Assembly: GCF_040655735.1 (NCBI RefSeq)
Contig: NZ_JBFAKK010000027.1
Location: 1 to 47,445, forward strand
Origin: Phytomonospora sp040655735
GTDB lineage: Bacteria > Actinomycetota > Actinomycetes > Mycobacteriales > Micromonosporaceae
Length of the DNA stretch: 47,445 bases
Reading direction: 5' to 3'
Below, piece after piece: positions 32,219 through 40,117 of this stretch. The translations under genes and the position numbers were made by a program. The notes beneath the pieces were generated by a model. It saw only the letters and a list, made by a program, of their open reading frames with translations. It was not told the DNA's origin and did not search any database. Numbering within the stretch: position 1 is the stretch's first letter; each line of letters starts with the position of its first letter.

Positions 32219-32556
32219 TTCGTCGTCTCCGTGGTCAGTCGGGCGATGGACGCGGCGAGTTCCTGCCATTCACGCGTCAGTCCGGCGCGCACCCGGGAGC
32301 CCTCGTCGGAGGCTCGGTAGAACTTCCGGGGCCGCGACTCCTCGGTGTTCCATTCGCTGGTCAGCAGTCCCTGCTTCTCAAGGCGGCGCAGAAGCGGGTA
32401 GAGGGTGTTGCCGTCGACGGTGATTCCGGCGCCGTTGAGGGTTTCCAGGAGCGCATAGCCGTACTGCGGCTCGTCGAGCATGGCCAGGCAGGCCAGCACC
32501 ACGGTGCCGCGGCGCAGTTCCTGCGCGAGGTTGAGAATCGTTTCTTCGGTGCCCAC
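32215..32556 (-). CDS. PadR-family transcriptional regulator
   Basis: 113 residues from GTG at 32556 (VGTEETILNLAQEL), chosen because the predicted transcription start falls at that codon (leaderless), against a GTG three codons earlier. PadR helix-turn-helix: RRGTVVLACLAMLDEPQYGYALLETLNGAGITVDGNTLYPLLRRLEKQGLLTSEW, then TEESRPRKFYRASDEGSRV, and a C-terminal helix for dimerisation. PadR proteins repress and lose binding upon ligand or stress signals. The partner gene overlaps by ATGA. A dyad inside its promoter predicts autorepression. Confidence 0.88.
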   Translation of the reverse strand: MGTEETILNLAQELRRGTVVLACLAMLDEPQYGYALLETLNGAGITVDGNTLYPLLRRLEKQGLLTSEWNTEESRPRKFYRASDEGSRVRAGLTREWQELAASIARLTTETTK

Positions 32557-32563
32557 GAGAAAC

Positions 32564-32593
32564 ACTTTACTGTGCGCCGCACACTAACGTCAA
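32564..32593 (-). promoter_or_regulatory. PadR promoter with internal dyad
   Basis: On the minus strand TTGACG (32588-32593), an 18-bp spacer and TAAAGT (32564-32569). The spacer contains TGTGCGCCGCACA (32571-32583), a perfect dyad (TGTGC-n3-GCACA), the likely PadR operator. Start of transcription about 7 bases downstream would coincide with the GTG start. Confidence 0.65.
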
Positions 32594-33025
32594 CACACAT
32601 GACCGTGCGAGATGCCAGTAAGGTGTGCCGAATGGCCCCGACGGCGGCGTCGGCGCTGGTGAAGGGGTGTGGAGTGGCCCGCGTCTCACCGGATGTTCGC
32701 GGCGAGCGCGAGGCCACCCGTCGCTGACCGCGCCTGCGGTGGACAAGGCCCCGTGGTGAGGATGGCCGCACCGAAGGCGGCTGAAAGCACCGTCCACGAC
32801 GAGACGGCCTTGGCCACGTAAAGGCCAGGCCGTCTCGGGGCGAGGAACGCAACGAGCCGGATCAGACGGCAGCTCGACGAGAACCCCGCCCCCAAGGCGG
32901 CGAGGCGATCGCCGGGCCCCCGACCGCCGGCTACGGACCTCGCTTCGCCTCAAGGGGCGAGTTCACCGGCGAGCGCGCTACTCGCGCGGCGATTCTCTTG
33001 CGCGAACCTTGCCCCGAGACGCGTC
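32594..33025. other. 430-bp gap with a long hairpin, no supported gene
   Basis: A strong hairpin lies at 32800-32837: CGAGACGGCCT/AGGCCGTCTCG plus an inner GGCC/GGCC pair with a single bulge, loop ACGTAAA. Short frames on the minus strand (for example around KAVSSWTVLSAAFGAAI) have no ribosome binding site and no family match. Possible noncoding RNA or terminator, unproven. Confidence 0.4.
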
Positions 33026-33910
33026 TCAGCCGCGGTACGCGGCGACCTCGTCGACGACGAGCGCGACCGCCGGCCACATGTGGCGGCCCGGCCGGGTCAC
33101 GGCGAACATGCGCCGGCAGGCGATCTCACCGGGCAGCGGGATCATCTCGACCCCCTCGCGCACCGGCACGAAGGCCGGGACGAAGGCCACGCCCAGCCCG
33201 GCGGCGACGAAGTCGACGGCCAGGCCGAGCGAGTCGGCGCGGTGGGCGACCGTCGGCGTGAACCCGGCCATCCCGCACATGAACTCGACCAGTTCGGTGT
33301 CGTCGATCCCGCGCGAGTTGGCCACCCACGGCTCGTCTTGCAGCATTCGCAGGTCCTCGACGCGCGTCACCGGACCGAACTCGCCCGCCGGGACGGCGAG
33401 CAGGACCGGCACGGAGCAGATCCGGCGCACGGTGGTGCCGTTGTCGGCGAAGCGGGGGACGACGTTGTAGTCGTAGACGAAGCCGAGGTCGACCTCGTCG
33501 GCGTCGAGGAGTTCGGCGACCTCGGCGGGTTCGCGTTCCTGCATCTCCAGGCGCAACGCTGGGTGCGTCCGGCGCAGGCGGGCGGCGATCGAGATCAGGT
33601 CGTCCGACAGGACGCTGGCCGGCGCGGCGATCCGAAGGAGCCCGCCGGGTTCGCCGGAGGGGCCGATGTCGGCGCGGGCGATCTCGACGGCGGCGAGGAT
33701 CTGCTCGGCGTGCTCGACGAGGCGGCGCCCGGCGGGGGTGAAGCGGACGGTCCGGCCGACGCGTTCCAGCAGCGTCGCGCCGACCTGCTTTTCGAGAGTC
33801 GCGAGCTGAACGGAGACCGTCGAGGTCCCGTAGCCGGTGGCCTTCGCCACAGCGCGCATCGTGCCCTGCCGGTGCAGTTCGACGAGGACGCGCAGCAAGT
33901 GAAGGTCCAT
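33026..33910 (-). CDS. LysR-family transcriptional regulator
   Basis: 294 residues starting MDLHLLRVLVELHRQGTMRA; the open frame extends further upstream through the divergent promoter and is rejected. The winged helix-turn-helix is RAVAKATGYGTSTVSVQLATLEKQVGATLLERVGRTVRFTPAGRRLVEHA (about residues 18-67). The effector-binding domain follows, with GGLLRIAAPASVLSDDLISIAARLRRTHPALRLEMQERE and the GIDDTELVEFMCGMAGFTP and GLAVDFVAAGLGVAFVPA stretches. It is divergent from the DMT transporter gene, which it likely regulates, and a T-N11-A dyad sits 9 bases upstream of its own start. Confidence 0.9.
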   Translation of the reverse strand: MDLHLLRVLVELHRQGTMRAVAKATGYGTSTVSVQLATLEKQVGATLLERVGRTVRFTPAGRRLVEHAEQILAAVEIARADIGPSGEPGGLLRIAAPASVLSDDLISIAARLRRTHPALRLEMQEREPAEVAELLDADEVDLGFVYDYNVVPRFADNGTTVRRICSVPVLLAVPAGEFGPVTRVEDLRMLQDEPWVANSRGIDDTELVEFMCGMAGFTPTVAHRADSLGLAVDFVAAGLGVAFVPAFVPVREGVEMIPLPGEIACRRMFAVTRPGRHMWPAVALVVDEVAAYRG

Positions 33911-33918
33911 GGCGCCAA

Positions 33919-33937
33919 TGTTCACATATTCTGAACA
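33919..33937. promoter_or_regulatory. LysR-type box
   Basis: TGTTCA (33919-33924), 7-bp spacer, TGAACA (33932-33937): perfect 6-bp arms with the T-N11-A spacing typical of LysR-family sites, in the regulator-transporter divergent region. Confidence 0.6.
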
Positions 33938-33993
33938 GTTGGTCCAGAACTTCTCGCTGGACGTGGACGGTCGTGATCGGATCGGATGGGCCC

Positions 33994-34884
33994 ATGACCG
34001 TCTTGACGCCCGCTCCCCCGCGCACGGCGGGCCCACTCGTGCCGACCGCGCTCACCCTCGGGTCCATGTCGCTGGTCCAGATCGGCCTGGCCGCCTCGAC
34101 CGGTTTCTTCGAGCGCCTGAGTCCGGCGGGGACGACGTGGCTGCGGCTGTCGTGGGCGGCGGTGCTCCTGCTGATCGTGGTGCGGCCGAAGCCGTGGCGG
34201 TACTCGCCGCGCGACCTCGGCGGCGTGGCCGTGCTGGGCGCGGTGAGCGCGGGAATGACGCTGCTGTTCGCCGAGGCCGCCTCGCGGCTGCCGCTGTCGA
34301 CGGCGGTGGCGATCGGTTTCCTCGGCCCGCTCGGGGTCGCCGTGGCGCGCCGGGCCGGGAGGCTGGGGCTGCTGTGGCCGCCGGTGGCCTTCGCGGGGAT
34401 CCTGCTGGTGACCGAGCCCTGGCACGGCTCGGTGAACGCGCCCGGGCTGGCCTTCGCGATCGCCAACGCCTTCTGCTGGGCGGGCTACATGCTGCTGACA
34501 CAGCGGGTCGCCGACCGGGTGCCGGGGCTGTCGGGACTCGCGATGTCGATGACGGTGTCGGCCTTGGTGGCGGCGGTGTTCGGCGCTTCGCATGCCCTGG
34601 CGCGGATGGACTCGCGCGACCTCGTGCTCGGCGCCGGCCTCGCGCTGCTGGTTCCGGCCCTGCCTTACGCGATGGAGATGCTGGCGCTGCGGCGGATGGC
34701 GGTCGGCGCGTTCGGGACGCTGCTGAGCCTGGAGCCGGCGATCGCTCTGGTGGTGGGATTCGTGGCGCTGCACCAGGTTCCGGCGTTGTGGCAGGTCGTG
34801 GGGGTCGGCCTGGTGACGGTCGCGGCCGCGGGGGCGGCGCGCGCGGGACGTCGAGAGCCCGTGGCGGGTCCGACCACGGTCTGA
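33994..34884 (+). CDS. EamA/DMT-superfamily transporter
   Basis: 296 residues starting MTVLTPAPPRTAGP; the earlier in-frame start overlaps the operator region. Ten transmembrane segments in two EamA repeats are visible: TALTLGSMSLVQIGLAASTG, TTWLRLSWAAVLLLIVV, LGGVAVLGAVSAGMTLLFAEA, LSTAVAIGFLGPLGVAVAR and later LSGLAMSMTVSALVAAVFGA, LGAGLALLVPALPYAMEMLA, LLSLEPAIALVVGFVAL and VVGVGLVTVAAAGA. The layout resembles RhtA-like metabolite or amino-acid exporters. Substrate unknown. Controlled by the divergent LysR regulator, in line with a substrate-inducible exporter. Confidence 0.88.
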   Translation: MTVLTPAPPRTAGPLVPTALTLGSMSLVQIGLAASTGFFERLSPAGTTWLRLSWAAVLLLIVVRPKPWRYSPRDLGGVAVLGAVSAGMTLLFAEAASRLPLSTAVAIGFLGPLGVAVARRAGRLGLLWPPVAFAGILLVTEPWHGSVNAPGLAFAIANAFCWAGYMLLTQRVADRVPGLSGLAMSMTVSALVAAVFGASHALARMDSRDLVLGAGLALLVPALPYAMEMLALRRMAVGAFGTLLSLEPAIALVVGFVALHQVPALWQVVGVGLVTVAAAGAARAGRREPVAGPTTV

Positions 34885-34974
34885 TGCCCGGCGTCCTGGT
34901 CAGACCGGAGCCGTAGGGATAGTCGGGCCCCTGGTCCGACGCCCGATCGCCGCGTTGTCAACAGACTGGCTTCC

Positions 34975-35709
34975 ATGACCGACTCCCCCGCCCGCGCCTT
35001 CCCCGTCGCCGAAGACGCCTTCGACCGCTGGATCGCCGGTACCGCCATGGTCCTGGCCCCGCCGACGCTGCTCGCCGCCGTGCTGACCCGCTTCGACGCC
35101 GGCCTGCTGTTCACCGCCCAGCTCGCCGCGCACGCCGAGTCGCCGGGCCGAATGACCGTGTCCTACACGCTTTTCGCGCTCGGGACGGTGTTGCTGCTGC
35201 CCGCCGTCCTCGGACTGGCCCGCCGGATCGGCGCGACCCGGCGGGGCTGGGCGCTGTGGGGCGGCGCGCTGGTGGTCCTCGGCCTGTTCACGCGGACCTT
35301 CCACGCCGGTGCCGACTACCTGGCGTTCCAGTTCGCCGACGTGCTCGGCGTTCAGGCCGCCGGGGACGTCGTCGGCGACACCTACGGCGCCTTCCACGTC
35401 TTCCGGTCCTTCTCGGTGGCGATCATGTTCGGCTGGATCGTGCTGGCGATCGGCGCGCGGCTGTCGGGCGCCCTCGGCTGGGTCGGGGCGGTGGGGCTCG
35501 GGCTGATGTCGGCGCTGCCGCTGGGCGTGCTCAAGGGTGCGACGGTGTTCTCGCTGGTCGCGGTGGGCGGGCTGGCGGTCGCGCTGGTTCCCTTGGGGCT
35601 CAAGGCATGTCGGTCGGGACCGGCGCCCCGGGCGGGCACGGTGGCGCGCTGGATCGGTCTGATCGTGGGCGTCTCGGCCCTCGCGACCGTCCTCGGGCAG
35701 CTCGGCTGA
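34975..35709 (+). CDS. Hypothetical membrane protein, 244 aa
   Basis: After about 20 polar residues (MTDSPARAFPVAEDAFDRWI) there are roughly six hydrophobic helices: TAMVLAPPTLLAAVLT, VSYTLFALGTVLLLPAVLGL, GWALWGGALVVLGLF, FRSFSVAIMFGWIVLAIG, ALGWVGAVGLGLMSALPLG and SLVAVGGLAVALVPLG, and a seventh at the C-terminus. No family is recognised. An aromatic/acidic loop between helices 3 and 4 (HAGADYLAFQFADVLGVQ) is outside the membrane. It stands alone, 90 bp after the transporter and 86 bp before the serine hydrolase, and may be independent of both. Confidence 0.65.
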   Translation: MTDSPARAFPVAEDAFDRWIAGTAMVLAPPTLLAAVLTRFDAGLLFTAQLAAHAESPGRMTVSYTLFALGTVLLLPAVLGLARRIGATRRGWALWGGALVVLGLFTRTFHAGADYLAFQFADVLGVQAAGDVVGDTYGAFHVFRSFSVAIMFGWIVLAIGARLSGALGWVGAVGLGLMSALPLGVLKGATVFSLVAVGGLAVALVPLGLKACRSGPAPRAGTVARWIGLIVGVSALATVLGQLG

Positions 35710-35795
35710 GCGCCGGCCACCCCTGACTTTCGTCGGGGGTGGCCGCTTGCTTCGGCCCCATGGAACGCCTCGCGAAACTCCATAGATTCACCGAC

Positions 35796-37220
35796 ATGAA
35801 GATCAAGCGCCTGCTCACGGGCCTGGCCGTCGCCGGTATCGCCGTCGCCCCGGCCGCCCCCGCCTTCGCCGAGTCGCCCACCGAGATGACCCCCGAGTCC
35901 ATCGCCGCCTACGCCGAGAAGGCCTTCGACGACAGCGGCCTGCCCGCACTGTCCCTTGTGGTCACCAAGGACGACCGAGTGCTCTACGCCCACGGCTACG
36001 GCGAAGGCACCGACGGCGCCGCCGTCACCGCGCTGACCCCGATGCGCGTGGCCTCGCTCAGCAAGTCCTTCACCGCGATGGCCGTCATGAAACTCGTCGA
36101 GGCGGGGAAGATCCGGCTCGACGCCACCGTCGCCTCTCAACTTCCCGGCTTCACCATGGCCGACCCCCGCTTCGCCGAGATCACCGTCCGCCACCTGCTC
36201 AACCAGACCTCCGGCCTGTCCGACCGCGGCCTCGACGCCGAAGCCGTGACCGGCTCGCCCGACCTCGCCGCCGTCGCCTCCAGCCTCGCCGACGGCGAGC
36301 TCATGCGCGACCCGGGCGCCGACTACGAGTACTGCAACGCCAACTACGACCTGGCCGCCGCCCTCGTCGAGGCCGCCTCGGGCGAGCCCTTCGCCGAGTA
36401 CCTGGACCGCGAGGTCTTCGACGCCCTCGGCATGACCGGCACCTCCCTCGGCGAGGCACCCGAGGGGTACATCGAGGGCTTCGGCGTCTGGGCGACCGCC
36501 GCCGAGATCGACGACGGCCCACTGGTCGGCGGCTCCGGGAACGTGGTGTCGAACGCCGAGGACATGGGCCGGTGGCTCATCACTCAGAACGGCTTCGGTC
36601 CGCAACTGGTCGGACCCGAGTCACTGTCCACGATGCACAGTTCGTCGGCGGTCGACGAGTACGCCATGGGCTGGGGCGTCGAACAGCCCGGGGACGGCGG
36701 CCCGGCCAGGCTCGCCCACGCCGGGAACCTGTTCACCTACACCGCCAACCAGGTCATCATCCCCGAGACCGGCTACGGCTTCGCCGTGATGACCCCGTCC
36801 TCGGCGCTCTACGACGAGTCCTACGACGTGCTCACCGGCCTGGTCGACATGTCCCAGGGCCGCGCCGCCGGTGAGGTCGGCACCCTGTGGACGGTCGAGC
36901 TGGGCATCGGCGTAGCGGTCCTGGCCGCGATCGGGCTGGGGGTTCTGGGAGTGGTGCGGGCCCGGCGCTGGGCGCAGCGGCGGTCGGGGCACCCGGTCTG
37001 GCGGTTCGCGCTGCGGCTGAGCCCTCTCGCGCTGCCGGTGCTGCTCCTGGCGGCCTACCCCTCGCTCGTGGCGCTGCTCTACCGCCGCGACATCACCTGG
37101 GAGCAGTGCTGGTACCGGGCGCCGTCGGTGCTGATCCTCCTGGTGGCGGGTGCGGCGGCGGGGGTCGCGGTGATCACCGCCCGGGTCGCCAGGGTCCGTG
37201 CGGCTCGTGTCGCCCGATAG
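35796..37220 (+). CDS. Membrane-anchored serine hydrolase (class C beta-lactamase/penicillin-binding fold)
   Basis: 474 residues, start MKIKRLLTGLAVAG with a signal peptide ending near AFA. The catalytic SxxK is in MRVASLSKSFTAMAVMKL, the Y-x-N in DYEYCNANYDLAAAL, and the third motif H-x-G in RLAHAGNLFTY, all in the expected order and spacing of class C-type serine hydrolases and beta-lactamase-related peptidases. After the enzymatic domain (to about residue 360) come about three membrane helices (LWTVELGIGVAVLAAIGLGVLG, LSPLALPVLLLAAYPSLVALL, VLILLVAGAAAGVAVI), placing the enzyme outside the cell. Likely substrates are cell-wall peptides; beta-lactam hydrolysis is not implied. It is followed within 10 bp by the kinase gene. 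Confidence 0.85.
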   Translation: MKIKRLLTGLAVAGIAVAPAAPAFAESPTEMTPESIAAYAEKAFDDSGLPALSLVVTKDDRVLYAHGYGEGTDGAAVTALTPMRVASLSKSFTAMAVMKLVEAGKIRLDATVASQLPGFTMADPRFAEITVRHLLNQTSGLSDRGLDAEAVTGSPDLAAVASSLADGELMRDPGADYEYCNANYDLAAALVEAASGEPFAEYLDREVFDALGMTGTSLGEAPEGYIEGFGVWATAAEIDDGPLVGGSGNVVSNAEDMGRWLITQNGFGPQLVGPESLSTMHSSSAVDEYAMGWGVEQPGDGGPARLAHAGNLFTYTANQVIIPETGYGFAVMTPSSALYDESYDVLTGLVDMSQGRAAGEVGTLWTVELGIGVAVLAAIGLGVLGVVRARRWAQRRSGHPVWRFALRLSPLALPVLLLAAYPSLVALLYRRDITWEQCWYRAPSVLILLVAGAAAGVAVITARVARVRAARVAR

Positions 37221-37230
37221 CCTTCGCATC

Positions 37231-38205
37231 GTGAAGATCACCATCGCGCTGCTGCTCACGGCGGGCCTGGCCCTGTGGAACGGGGTCGAGCTCGCCGTGA
37301 GCGGCGACGTATGGCGGGTGCTCCTGGCGATCGTGCTGGGAGTGCTCGCGTATGTGCTCGGGCGACGGTTCTCGGTCGCCCGCGACGGGTGGGCGCTGCT
37401 GGTCGCGGCGGTCGCCGGCGTGGGGTTCGCCTTCGCCGATCCGTGGGACTGGTTCACCGGGTCGGTCGCCTTCGTGCTGGGGATCGTCCTGCCCTGGTTC
37501 GCGGGACGGTTCCGGCGCCAGCAGGTGGAGTTGATCGCGGCGGGCCGGGAACGTGTCGAGGCGCTGGAACGCGAGCAGGCCCTGATCGCCGCCGACGCCC
37601 GGCGGCGCGAGCGCGAGCGGATCGCGGCCGACATGCACGACTCACTAGGGCATGAGCTGGCGCTGATCGCGCTGCGCGCGGGGTTGCTGGAGTTGACGCC
37701 CGGGCTCGGCGAGGAGCAGTCGCGGGCCGTCGGGGAGTTGCGGGCAGCGGCGGGGAGCGCGACCGAGCGGTTGCGGCAGACGATCGGCCTGCTGCGGGAG
37801 GACGCCGAGCCGTCGGTGATCCCCGCCGACGAGAGTGTCGAGGACCTGGTCGAACGCGCCCGCGCCGCCGGACTGGATGTGACGCTCGACCGGGACGCCG
37901 GTGTGCCGCCGTCGGGCACCCTCGCCGACCGCGCCCTTCACCGCGTCGTTCAGGAATCCCTGACCAACGCCGCCAAACACGCACCGGGAGCACGCGTGCG
38001 GGTCCGTGTCACCCATACCGCCGACGGGACGCACGTACTCGTCCGCAGTCCCCTGGTGCCCGAGGCCCGACAAGGCGCAGGCGGCGGCCAAGGTCTCATC
38101 GGCCTCGCCGAGCGCGTCCGGCTCGCCGGCGGCACCTTCGAAGCCGGCCCCGCCGGCGGCGACTTTCGCGTCACCGCCGTTCTCCCGATGGAGGAGTCAT
38201 CGTGA
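37231..38205 (+). CDS. Histidine kinase (HisKA_3 type, NarL-class partner)
   Basis: 324 residues from GTG (VKITIALLLTAGLALW); GTGs further upstream lie within the preceding gene's end, and no Shine-Dalgarno resolves the choice. About four membrane helices (ITIALLLTAGLALWNGVEL, VWRVLLAIVLGVLAYVLG, GWALLVAAVAGVGFAFA, GSVAFVLGIVLPWFAG) precede the coiled-coil linker and the phospho-acceptor region ERIAADMHDSLGHELALIALRAG, the H-box (His in ADMHDSLGH). The ATP-binding part has the N-box VVQESLTNAAKHAPG and a G2-box GGQGLIGLAERV; the G1 box is degenerate, common in this subclass. No periplasmic sensor domain is present. Its response regulator follows with a GTGA overlap. Confidence 0.9.
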   Translation: MKITIALLLTAGLALWNGVELAVSGDVWRVLLAIVLGVLAYVLGRRFSVARDGWALLVAAVAGVGFAFADPWDWFTGSVAFVLGIVLPWFAGRFRRQQVELIAAGRERVEALEREQALIAADARRRERERIAADMHDSLGHELALIALRAGLLELTPGLGEEQSRAVGELRAAAGSATERLRQTIGLLREDAEPSVIPADESVEDLVERARAAGLDVTLDRDAGVPPSGTLADRALHRVVQESLTNAAKHAPGARVRVRVTHTADGTHVLVRSPLVPEARQGAGGGQGLIGLAERVRLAGGTFEAGPAGGDFRVTAVLPMEESS

Positions 38206-38864
38206 TCCGCCTACTGCTCGCCGACGACGAGCTGATGATCCGGGCCGGCGTGAAGGCCGTCCTCGCCACCGACGCGGGGATCGAGGTCGTCGCCGAGGCC
38301 GGTGACGGGCACGAGGCCGTGGAGTCGGCTCGCCTCCACCGTCCCGACCTGGCGCTGCTGGACATTCGCATGCCCCGGCTGGACGGCCTGGGGGCCGCCG
38401 CCGAGCTGCGCAAGGCCGTGCCGGAGACGGCGGTGGTCATGCTCACGACCTTCGGTGAGGACGCCTACATCGCCAAGGCGCTGGCCGAGGGCGTGGCGGG
38501 GTTCCTGCTGAAGTCGGGGGATCCGCGCGAGCTGATCGCCGGGGTGAAGGCGGTCGCGGAGGGCGGGGCGTACTTCTCGCCGACCATCGCCAAACGCGTC
38601 ATCAGCCGAGTCGGCCCGGAGCGGCTGGAGCGGACCGAGCGGGCCCTGGAGCTGGTGAGCGGTCTGACCGACCGCGAGCGCGACGTGCTGGGGCTGCTGG
38701 GCCGGGGCCTGCCCAACGCCGAGATCGGGCGGAGGCTGTTCCTGGTCGAGGGGACGGTGAAGGCGCACGTCAGCGCGATCCTCGCGAAGCTGGGCGCCCC
38801 GAACCGGGTGCGGGCGGCGATCATCGCGTACGAGGCGGGGATCGTGGGGGACGGGGAAGGGTAG
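38202..38864 (+). CDS. NarL/FixJ-family response regulator
   Basis: 220 residues. The receiver domain has Asp8-Asp9, the phosphorylation site Asp54 (DLALLDIRMPRLDG), Thr82 and Lys104 (FLLKSGDPRELI), all intact. The LuxR-type helix-turn-helix starts at LTDRERDVLGLLGRGLPNAEIGRRLFLVEGTVKAHVSAILAKLGAPNRVRAAI. The GTG start overlaps the kinase stop (GTGA), so the pair is translationally coupled. It probably senses an envelope signal through the kinase's membrane helices; the upstream serine hydrolase may be part of the same unit. Confidence 0.93.
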   Translation: MIRLLLADDELMIRAGVKAVLATDAGIEVVAEAGDGHEAVESARLHRPDLALLDIRMPRLDGLGAAAELRKAVPETAVVMLTTFGEDAYIAKALAEGVAGFLLKSGDPRELIAGVKAVAEGGAYFSPTIAKRVISRVGPERLERTERALELVSGLTDRERDVLGLLGRGLPNAEIGRRLFLVEGTVKAHVSAILAKLGAPNRVRAAIIAYEAGIVGDGEG

Positions 38865-38902
38865 GCGCCGAAGGCCGGGCAGGACAGCCGGGCCTTCGGC
38901 GC
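38865..38902. terminator. Terminator after the response regulator
   Basis: Perfect 12-bp stem GCGCCGAAGGCC (38865-38876) and GGCCTTCGGCGC (38891-38902), directly after the stop, between convergent genes; loop of 14 bases. Confidence 0.88.
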
Positions 38903-38911
38903 TCGGCCGGG

Positions 38912-39049
38912 CTAACGGGCCGAGTTGGCAGCGCGCTCCTCGGCACCGCCCAAGACCCAGGCGGTGAAGGCCTCGACGCCGTCCACGGCGCAGAAGGTGC
39001 ACCAGGCGAGGATGACGGTGGTCGCCACACAGCCCCACGGCCAGTTCAT
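38912..39049 (-). CDS. Small membrane peptide (45 aa)
   Basis: MNWPWGCVATTVILAWCTFC, then AVDGVEAFTAWVLGGAEERA and four more residues. One hydrophobic helix at residues 6-25, with two cysteines and several aromatic residues, then a short acidic tail. GGAGG lies 7 bases upstream of the ATG. It is convergent with the response regulator and separated from it by the terminator. No family recognised; small single-span membrane peptide, possibly a regulator of a membrane partner. The reading is supported by the ribosome binding site and composition only. Confidence 0.5.
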   Translation of the reverse strand: MNWPWGCVATTVILAWCTFCAVDGVEAFTAWVLGGAEERAANSAR

Positions 39050-39244
39050 CGTCGCGCCTCCGTCGGCTCGGGTCCGCGGTGGAGACAGGGGTGGGGCATG
39101 GGGGCTCTTCACATCGGCCCTGACTGGTGCCTGATCGCGAAATCCGCCGACGCGCCCGAGAGCTCCGACTGTCCTCGTGAGGTTCCGCCGACCGGGTGGA
39201 GCGGCACCGTTCCACCCCTGTGACCCAGCCCACCGAAATCCGCG

Positions 39245-39276
39245 CTTGACCTTGACCCGAGGTCAAGCCGCAAGCT
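39245..39276 (+). promoter_or_regulatory. MerR-type operator-promoter
   Basis: CTTGACCT (39245-39252) and AGGTCAAG (39260-39267) form a perfect 8-bp dyad around 7 bases. TTGACC (39246-39251), a 19-bp spacer and CAAGCT (39271-39276) form a promoter with the long spacer typical of MerR regulation. Transcription would begin near 39283, the hydrolase ATG itself. Confidence 0.7.
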
Positions 39277-39282
39277 GACGTC

Positions 39283-40113
39283 ATGAACGACACCACAATG
39301 ACCAACGCGCCCGTTCCCTCCGCCGCTCCCGCCACCCCCTGGACCGGCATGCTCCCCATCGAGGACACCGCCCTCGCCGTCAGCGACACCGGCGGCCCCG
39401 GCACACCCGTCGTCTACCTCAACGGGGCCTTCGCCGGCTCCCGCCACTGGAAACCCGTCATCGCCGCCCTCGGCGACGGTTTCCGCCACATCACCTTCGA
39501 CGAGCGGGCCCGCGGCAAGTCGAAACGCTCCGCCGACTACTCTTTCGAAGGCTGCATCCGCGACCTCGACGCCGTCCTCACCGCCCGCCGCGTCGCCCGG
39601 CCGATCCTGGTCGGCTGGTCCTACGGCGCCCTCATCGCCGCCCACTGGGCCGCCCGCCACCCCGACCGCCTCACCGGAGCCGTCGGCGCCGACGGCCCCT
39701 ACCCCGCCGGCTGGACCGACGAAGCCGGCCACGAGCGCATCCGCAAGCTCTTCGCCCGCATGCGCTGGATGATGCCCTTCGTCCGGCCCCTCGGCCTCGC
39801 CGCCCGCATGACGGCCGCGCAGCACGCCGAGTCGGCCATCGAGTCCCACCTCCTCCACGCCGCCCTCGAACCCGTCCTCGACTCCATCCGGGTCCCCTTC
39901 CGCTACGTCGTAGCCTCCGGAGAAGCCTTGGGCAGCAAGGGAACCGAGCAGGAGGACATGCGCCTGACCATCAACCCCGTGCTCTCCCGCAACCTTCACC
40001 TCAAGGTGAGCGCGAAGGTCGCGGGCGACCACGGCTCGATCCTGCGCAAGGACTTCGCCGCCATCGCCGCCGCGACTCGCGAGGTCGCCGCCACCGTCGA
40101 TGTGGTTCGCTGA
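39283..40113 (+). CDS. Alpha/beta-fold hydrolase
   Basis: 276 residues. Nucleophile elbow LVGWSYGALIAAHWA with Ser113; a His in AGDHGSILRK near residue 257 and an acidic residue in the intervening strand complete the triad. The pre-elbow region HITFDERARGKSKRSADYSF resembles haloalkane-dehalogenase/epoxide-hydrolase-like relatives. No signal peptide is seen. Transcription from the MerR-type promoter probably begins at or next to the ATG, so translation may be leaderless. It is followed after 4 bases by the MerR gene, so both are co-transcribed and probably induced by a substrate or stress. The substrate is unknown. Confidence 0.85.
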   Translation: MNDTTMTNAPVPSAAPATPWTGMLPIEDTALAVSDTGGPGTPVVYLNGAFAGSRHWKPVIAALGDGFRHITFDERARGKSKRSADYSFEGCIRDLDAVLTARRVARPILVGWSYGALIAAHWAARHPDRLTGAVGADGPYPAGWTDEAGHERIRKLFARMRWMMPFVRPLGLAARMTAAQHAESAIESHLLHAALEPVLDSIRVPFRYVVASGEALGSKGTEQEDMRLTINPVLSRNLHLKVSAKVAGDHGSILRKDFAAIAAATREVAATVDVVR

Positions 40114-40117
40114 TGCC

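Noticed and set aside
39185..39225. GGGTGGA / TCCACCC repeat upstream of the hydrolase
   Set aside because: Arms flank a longer irregular loop and the better operator is the 8-bp dyad at 39245; likely chance.
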